Below, piece after piece: positions 16,939 through 20,337 of a DNA stretch of 20,337 nt. Numbering within the stretch: the stretch's first letter is position 1; every line of letters starts with the position of its first letter. Both the position numbers and the translations under genes were made by a program. The notes under the pieces were generated by a model. It did not search any database. It saw only the letters and a program-made list of their open reading frames with translations, and was not told the DNA's origin. This DNA is from Hadersleviella sp041745395 (GTDB lineage: Bacteria; Chloroflexota; Anaerolineae; Promineifilales; Promineifilaceae): NCBI GenBank assembly GCA_041745395.1, contig JBGTIZ010000052.1, positions 1-20,337 on the forward strand. Reading direction: 5' to 3'.

Positions 16939-16995
16939 AGTGAGAAGTGGTTGGCGTGCTAGCCGAGGTCTGTCAGACGGACGCACCTTCTCACT
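16939..16995. repeat. intergenic hairpin, AGTGAGAAGTA family, copy 4
   Basis: A perfect 9-bp stem (AGTGAGAAG at 16939-16947 with CTTCTCACT at 16987-16995) closes a 39-base loop holding a small GTCTG/CAGAC stem. It is followed by a CACTTTTTACTC tail like the other copies and lies just downstream of the minus-strand MaoC-like gene (stop at 17017). Confidence 0.55.
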
Positions 16996-17016
16996 TTTCA
17001 CTTTTTACTCCTAATC

Positions 17017-17481
17017 TTAGGCGGGAAAAATCATCAACAGCGTCTCCGCTATCATGGCGGGCTTTTCCTGCCCCTCTATTTCCATGGTGTTTTTGGTCTT
17101 GAGCAGGATGCCCCCATTTGGCTTACGGGTGACTTCGAGCAGTTCGACATGGTTGCGCAAGCGGGAGCCGACGGGGACAAATGAAGTAAAGCGGATGCGA
17201 TCTGCACCGTAGTTTAGGGCGTACATGACACCTTGGGGCAACATGCGCAAGTCGGCGGTGAGGGAGGGTAGAAGGGATAGGACTAAATACCCATGCACGA
17301 TGGTGCCACCGAGCGGGCTGGCTTTGGCCTTTTCCAAATCGACGTGAATCCATTGATGGTCGCCGGTGCAGTCCGCAAATTTATTAACCCGCTCTTGGTC
17401 AATGGTTACCCAGTCGGAAACGCCGAGCGGCTGGCCGATAAATGTTTCTAAATTGTCGAGGGTGTAGTTTTCGAGGCTCAT
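17017..17481 (-). CDS. MaoC-like (R)-specific enoyl hydratase/dehydratase, 154 aa
   Basis: A hotdog-fold protein of the MaoC/NodN family. The active-site hydratase motif is present: FADCTGDHQWIHVD, with Asp41 and His46 in the D-x4-H spacing, followed by GGTIVHGYLVLSLLP. Family members hydrate enoyl-CoA or related thioesters; the substrate here is unknown. The length is typical of single-domain members. ATG at 17479-17481 has a canonical AAGGAG about seven bases upstream. No neighbour belongs to an obvious fatty-acid or polyhydroxyalkanoate pathway. It has no CACGGCCGTG copy. Confidence 0.9.
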   Translation of the reverse strand: MSLENYTLDNLETFIGQPLGVSDWVTIDQERVNKFADCTGDHQWIHVDLEKAKASPLGGTIVHGYLVLSLLPSLTADLRMLPQGVMYALNYGADRIRFTSFVPVGSRLRNHVELLEVTRKPNGGILLKTKNTMEIEGQEKPAMIAETLLMIFPA

Positions 17482-17514
17482 GGGAATCTCCTTGATTTTT
17501 GGGAATCTGGTAGG

Positions 17515-17564
17515 GTTTCAATGGTGTCACGTTTCATGTGCCATGTGTCATGTGATTTTTTTCT
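17515..17564. repeat. intergenic GTGTCAYG-type repeat, copy B
   Basis: The second copy of the element at 14321-14369, in the same orientation, with the order CAAT-GTGTCAC-GTTTCATGTG-CCATG-TGTCATGTG and a terminal T run. It lies between the MaoC-like gene and the 3' end of the cytochrome b fusion gene. Most differences from copy A are transitions. Confidence 0.6.
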
Positions 17565-17622
17565 GGGCGTGGCTTTTCTAGCCAAGACGGTTGCTGACTG
17601 GCGGAAATGCTGAACGGCTACT

Positions 17623-19389
17623 TTATTGGGCGCATTTTGTGCCGAAGCAACGGCCGTGTCCACTGTCGAATTGTAGCTGATAAATGTCGCCCGCGCTGAG
17701 GGTGATGGTACGGCGGGCGATGTCATAGGTGGTGCGCTGGGCGGGGTCGGCGTAGTAGACGTGAATGTCGTGCTGACGGTCGCCACTGAGGGTGTATTCG
17801 GCGAAGAAGGGTTGTCCACCCACGGCCGTGGTACGAACCATCTGCTCATCTATCAATTCCCCATTGACCACCACTCGCAACGCCACCTCATCACTCAAGA
17901 AACCAGCCGCGCCGCTCAGCGGCAAGCGCATATCAGCCAAAATAATTTGCACCCGCGCCTCATCGGGCGCACTCGCCCAAGCGGCGGGAAAAGTGATGTC
18001 GCTGAATAAAATTTGCACCAGCATCACCAAAGCCAGCATGGTAAAGGCGGGCACAAAATTCTTCCACGTCATCGTCTCAAAAATGCGGCGGCTTTCGAGC
18101 CAGTTGCTTTCTTCGGTGTTGACATCGGCGGCCAGCCCTTCTTGGAAATGGTCGGGGGGGAGCCACACGGCCGTGATAGGCACATTGGCGTATTTGCGAC
18201 GCAGACGGGGCGGCCGTTCGCGGGTCAATCTCTGCTCCGACCAGAGATTGCCCAGCCGATGGGCACAATCATCCGGCGGACAGCCCAACACGCGCACTTC
18301 AGCCGATCCTTCCTCAAGGGCATAGGTCAGCAAATCGGGCGGGATGCTCCCCGCGCAGGGCACGGCGATCACTTCGACGTTTTTATGGGTCGCCACCACG
18401 GCCGTGTCCGTGCGCAAATGTTGGTCAAGATAGGGTCGTGCGCTCTGGTTCGCATACCGCTCACAGGCAAACACCAGCTCAATATCGGTAGGATCCACGG
18501 CCGTGGCTTGGGCAAAAGCCAGTCGCTCCTTGACCATCGTCCACATTATTTCTGGCGGCGTATCGCCCAGCGTGATGGCATCATCCAAACAAGAGCCAAG
18601 GCAAATACCACAGGCGACGCACATATCGGGGTTGGCGACGGCCAAGAATTTATGGGCACTCCCCTCAGGCAGTTCTATCATCTCGAGGGCTTTGTAGGGA
18701 CAATCCAGGGCACAGCGGGTACAGCCCGTGCATTTTTCTTCGATGACGCGCACTTTGGGCGGGTTGTTTTTTTGCAGGCCCGGTATCCAAGGCAGGAGGA
18801 AGAAGAAGGTGAGGATAACGAAATGGACGCTCCACAGCACAAACACGGCCGTGTCATTGCCCACCGTCGGCAAATAAAAGAGGAAAATCGGGTCGAATGT
18901 AACTTGGCTGGGCAAGCGAGCAAAATCAGCGGGGGGCAACACGGTCAAGGGAAAAAACAGAGAGCCTAGCACCAGAACAACGCCCATGCCCGCCACCCAC
19001 GGCAGATCTGGTATCCATTTGGCGTGGGCCAGACGGATGATGTGCAGAATGAAGAACACGGCCGTGATCACAAACAGCAAGACATGAATCACTAAAATCC
19101 CAAACAAAATAAACCAGCTCTCCCCCGTCTGATACGCTTGGCTTATCATCACCATGAAGCTCGCCCCCCACGGCCCCAGCATATCCCGCACCCCATACGT
19201 AATAAGCTGGGCGCGTTCATCCCAAATCAGCCAATACCCCGTCACCCCTGCCAACCACAAGATAATGGTCATGCCAATGCCCGTCGTCCACGCCAGCCAG
19301 CGCGGCCCACGGAACCGCTCCATAAACAAGATGCGGTACGCATGTAAAAAGGTGGTAATAATCAACGCCCCCGACGCATACCGATGCAA
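17623..19389 (-). CDS. cytochrome b core fused to 2x[4Fe-4S] ferredoxin, MvhD/FlpD-like domain and membrane-anchored tail, 588 aa (5' end out of frame)
   Basis: Residues 1-125 hold cytochrome b helices B-D with four haem histidines in pairs 14 apart: H2 and H16, then H102 and H116. More helices run to about 203. Two [4Fe-4S] motifs follow: C220/223/226/230 and C257/260/263/267. Residues 305-390 resemble the FlpD/MvhD hydrogenase iron-sulfur subunit (FACE, VPCAGSI, GCPPDDCAHR). A helix at 446-464 and a probable extracytoplasmic tail ending in GRCFGTKCAQ complete it. The likely role is electron transfer between quinone and cytochrome c or a soluble low-potential partner; direction is unknown. 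The open frame begins at GAT 19429-19431, just after a TGA; TTG 19389 is the only common start codon and leaves H2 at the very N-terminus. The true N-terminus lies in another frame at 19433-19582, so the gene is disrupted or misassembled. Confidence 0.8.
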   Translation of the reverse strand: MHRYASGALIITTFLHAYRILFMERFRGPRWLAWTTGIGMTIILWLAGVTGYWLIWDERAQLITYGVRDMLGPWGASFMVMISQAYQTGESWFILFGILVIHVLLFVITAVFFILHIIRLAHAKWIPDLPWVAGMGVVLVLGSLFFPLTVLPPADFARLPSQVTFDPIFLFYLPTVGNDTAVFVLWSVHFVILTFFFLLPWIPGLQKNNPPKVRVIEEKCTGCTRCALDCPYKALEMIELPEGSAHKFLAVANPDMCVACGICLGSCLDDAITLGDTPPEIMWTMVKERLAFAQATAVDPTDIELVFACERYANQSARPYLDQHLRTDTAVVATHKNVEVIAVPCAGSIPPDLLTYALEEGSAEVRVLGCPPDDCAHRLGNLWSEQRLTRERPPRLRRKYANVPITAVWLPPDHFQEGLAADVNTEESNWLESRRIFETMTWKNFVPAFTMLALVMLVQILFSDITFPAAWASAPDEARVQIILADMRLPLSGAAGFLSDEVALRVVVNGELIDEQMVRTTAVGGQPFFAEYTLSGDRQHDIHVYYADPAQRTTYDIARRTITLSAGDIYQLQFDSGHGRCFGTKCAQ

Positions 19390-19432
19390 AGCGCGGATAA
19401 AGCGGGCAATAAATTGAGGCTCTTTGGGATCT

Positions 19433-19582
19433 CATGGGGTTTGGTCTGAAATCAAATGCGTGATGCGCGGGTTTCTCCAGCAGTCGGCTCCAAGCCGCAT
19501 GTTCTAACACCCAGTCTGGTAAATAATCTCTTTGCGGCGGCGGCTTCTGACCGTCCCTGTCGTCTGTGGGAGGAAGCGTCAT
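19433..19582 (-). pseudogene. out-of-frame 5' part of the cytochrome b fusion gene
   Basis: From ATG 19582 the frame encodes about 50 residues, including DYLPDWVLEHAAWSRLLEKP and AFDFRPNP, a soluble start in the style of a cytochrome b N-terminus. At ATG 19433-19435 the meaningful sequence moves to the frame of the main gene (DPKEPQFIARFIRALHRY), one base out of register. Helix A and the following loop, normally about 50-60 residues before the first haem-histidine helix, are not found in either frame. This looks like a deletion with frame loss, or a local assembly error. It starts 35 bp after the cytochrome c gene stop, so the two form an operon. Confidence 0.6.
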
Positions 19583-19617
19583 AATGATTCAATTCGGGGC
19601 AGGTGAGACGCCAAAAA

Positions 19618-20034
19618 TTACTCGAGCGTCAGCATAAACGCGACGAGGTCTTCTATCTCTTGCGGTGACAACTCTTGCCCATAATTCAAATACATAGAAC
19701 CAGATTGATACCCTGGAACCATATACGCATTGGGGTCTACAATAGCTATGCGCAAATATTCCTCAGCCGTTTGGCTAGGCACAATATCGCCTGCACGAGA
19801 GCCTATGCCCGCGACAGAGGGGCCAACCAAAACGGCGTCTGCCTGCAAGGAGTGACAGGTAACGCATCCCACGGCGTTGCGCGTGCCAATCACCGGCTGG
19901 AGAAAAAGGGCTTCACCACGCACGGGGTCGCCCGGCTCCAAAGGGGGGTAAGGGGTTGGCTCGGCCGTGTTACAGCCTAACAAAAGAAACAGGGTTGCCC
20001 ACAGGGCTAACAAAAAAGTCGTTTTCAGGCGCAT
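19618..20034 (-). CDS. monohaem c-type cytochrome, putative lipoprotein, 138 aa
   Basis: An N-terminal signal (MRLKTTFLLA to LLLGC) with lipobox Cys21 suggests a lipid-anchored protein on the outer face of the membrane. A Thr/Pro-rich linker leads to the haem-binding motif CVTCH (57-61). Met114 (SGSMYLNYG) or Met105 is the likely sixth ligand. The C-terminal helix (SPQEIEDLVAFMLTLE) is typical of class I cytochrome c. ATG 20034 is chosen because the signal peptide starts there and GGAAAT precedes it; in-frame ATGs up to 20061 exist, the furthest lying in a tandem repeat. Being upstream of the cytochrome b fusion, it probably exchanges electrons with it. Confidence 0.9.
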   Translation of the reverse strand: MRLKTTFLLALWATLFLLLGCNTAEPTPYPPLEPGDPVRGEALFLQPVIGTRNAVGCVTCHSLQADAVLVGPSVAGIGSRAGDIVPSQTAEEYLRIAIVDPNAYMVPGYQSGSMYLNYGQELSPQEIEDLVAFMLTLE

Positions 20035-20052
20035 ATTTATTTCCAAATTCAT

Positions 20053-20072
20053 CCACATCACTCCACATCACT
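20053..20072. repeat. 10-bp tandem repeat at the cytochrome c gene start
   Basis: CCACATCACT occurs twice in perfect tandem (AGTGATGTGG on the coding strand). The repeat itself creates alternative ATG codons upstream of the chosen start at 20034, which makes the start ambiguous. Confidence 0.6.
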
Positions 20073-20086
20073 ATAGAAAGGGAAAA

Positions 20087-20125
20087 GGGATGAAGGAACA
20101 GGCAATTGACCCGCGCCTTCATCCC
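20087..20125 (-). terminator. probable rho-independent-like hairpin upstream of the cytochrome c gene
   Basis: A perfect 10-bp inverted repeat (GGGATGAAGG 20087-20096, complement 20116-20125) encloses a 19-base loop. On the minus strand the stem is followed by TTTTCCCTTTC. It could end an upstream minus-strand gene beyond the right edge, or be a leader structure of the cytochrome operon. Confidence 0.45.
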
Positions 20126-20136
20126 CAGAATAATTT

Positions 20137-20198
20137 GTAATGAGTATAAGGAAATGTTTGGAAAACATCCCCTTTGCTCATTGTTCATTACTCATTAC
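20137..20198. other. inverted repeats in the gap upstream of the cytochrome c operon
   Basis: GTAATGAGTA (20137-20146) and its complement (20189-20198) form a perfect 10-bp stem. Inside it ATGTTT/AAACAT (20154-20168) forms a smaller hairpin. There is no ORF of note in 20073-20257. Function unknown; it may be a terminator region or a dispersed repeat. Confidence 0.45.
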
Positions 20199-20257
20199 TG
20201 AGTCCCCTGCAAAAAGGGGTATTTGGAAAGCACCTTGACAAAATCAAAGCGCGGTGG

Positions 20258-20335
20258 TCATTCAGGCAAATAGATATTGTGGCTTGTGGCAAGCCCCTTC
20301 ACGGCCCTCAAAGGACGCCCAGAGCGCAACCAAGG
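20258..20335 (-). CDS. possible C-terminal tail of a gene cut by the right edge
   Basis: One minus-strand frame reads PWLRSGRPLRAVKGLATSHN and five more residues before a TGA at 20258-20260. A second frame is also open for about 24 codons to a TGA near 20265, so the choice is weak. If real, it would be the gene before the cytochrome operon, ending ahead of the hairpins at 20087-20198. No family can be assigned. Confidence 0.25.
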   Translation of the reverse strand, partial: PWLRSGRPLRAVKGLATSHNIYLPE

Positions 20336-20337
20336 CC

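Larger units (their letters stand above)
399..19066. repeat. dispersed highly iterated palindrome CACGGCCGTG (27 exact copies seen)
   Basis: Exact copies start at 399, 1646, 3204, 3402, 4249, 4922, 6267, 6380, 7578, 9816, 9942, 10578, 10920, 11931, 13696, 13822, 14086, 14134, 14224, 14303, 15214, 17821, 18166, 18397, 18496, 18844 and 19057. Near copies sharing CGGCCGTG or CACGGCCG start at 614, 2847, 7373, 8588, 8687, 9261, 9326, 9458, 12525, 13278, 16509, 17651 and 19972. Twenty-five exact copies lie inside genes; two are intergenic (14224, which contains a possible GTG start, and 14303). Spacing is irregular, so it is neither a CRISPR nor a tandem array. Copies were counted by eye and a few may be missed. 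The span given runs from the first to the last exact copy. Confidence 0.9.

Noticed and set aside
17478..17849. A minus-strand frame of 123 codons over the end of the cytochrome b fusion and the gap before maoC
   Set aside because: It overlaps the real 3' end in another frame, has Pro/Ser/Thr-rich low-complexity translation and covers the GTGTCAYG repeat.
18013..18969. A 318-codon plus-strand open frame opposite the cytochrome b fusion gene
   Set aside because: It lies fully antisense to a gene with clear cofactor motifs. Its translation is rich in His, Gln, Gly and Arg with no domain, as expected for a shadow of GC-rich coding sequence.
399..19066. CRISPR array or tandem repeat as an explanation of the repeated CACGGCCGTG
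   Set aside because: The copies are only 10 bp, irregularly spaced by tens to thousands of bases, and lie mostly inside coding frames.
19425..19440. Programmed ribosomal frameshift joining the two parts of the cytochrome b gene
   Set aside because: No slippery heptamer or downstream pseudoknot is evident, a +1 step at ATG-A would be needed, and it would not restore the missing helix.
19970..20188. A 72-codon minus-strand frame upstream of the cytochrome c gene
   Set aside because: It overlaps the signal-peptide region in another frame and runs through intergenic inverted repeats; no ribosome-binding site or domain.

Overview
The window is a bacterial chromosome or metagenome-contig segment, coded almost entirely on the minus strand. 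I see no rRNA, tRNA, CRISPR array, transposase or phage gene. Oversized GAF-rich hybrid histidine kinases, many stand-alone receivers and a cytochrome b fused to ferredoxin and MvhD/FlpD-like domains suggest Chloroflexota (Anaerolineae-like). That placement is inferred from family style; no marker gene is present.

Layout, left to right. (1) 1-1211: the start of an unknown CxxC protein that runs off the left edge, a 50-residue putative lipoprotein and an EamA/DMT exporter, packed as a minus-strand operon. (2) 1359-14199: a tightly packed signalling operon, transcribed right to left: a membrane GAF protein with no output domain, a ~2,670-residue hybrid kinase with about ten GAF units, a threonine-synthase-like PLP enzyme fused to a C-terminal receiver, and a receiver-first histidine kinase. 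(3) 14440-15318: two single-domain receivers upstream of that operon. (4) 15319-15714: a 396-bp gene-free divergent region with hairpins, then ybaK on the plus strand. (5) 16374-16754: another receiver. (6) 17017-17481: a MaoC-like hydratase. (7) 17623-20034: a monohaem c-type lipoprotein cytochrome and a cytochrome b/2x[4Fe-4S]/FlpD fusion whose 5' end is out of frame. A possible gene tail lies at the right edge.

The signalling genes look like one multi-input phosphorelay: the GAF/dCache proteins sense, two kinase cores phosphorylate, and six receivers accept, one of them attached to an amino-acid-metabolism enzyme. The redox pair looks like part of a quinone/cytochrome electron-transfer complex with a ferredoxin-linked arm.

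The strongest unexplained signal is a perfect 10-bp palindrome, CACGGCCGTG, found at least 27 times in 20 kb (chance expectation about 0.02 for equal base use), plus about 13 near copies. It resembles the cyanobacterial HIP1 phenomenon and lies mostly inside genes, usually read as Thr-Ala-Val. Two further dispersed repeat families sit only between genes: AGTGAGAAGTA-type hairpins (four) and a GTGTCAYG-type element (two).
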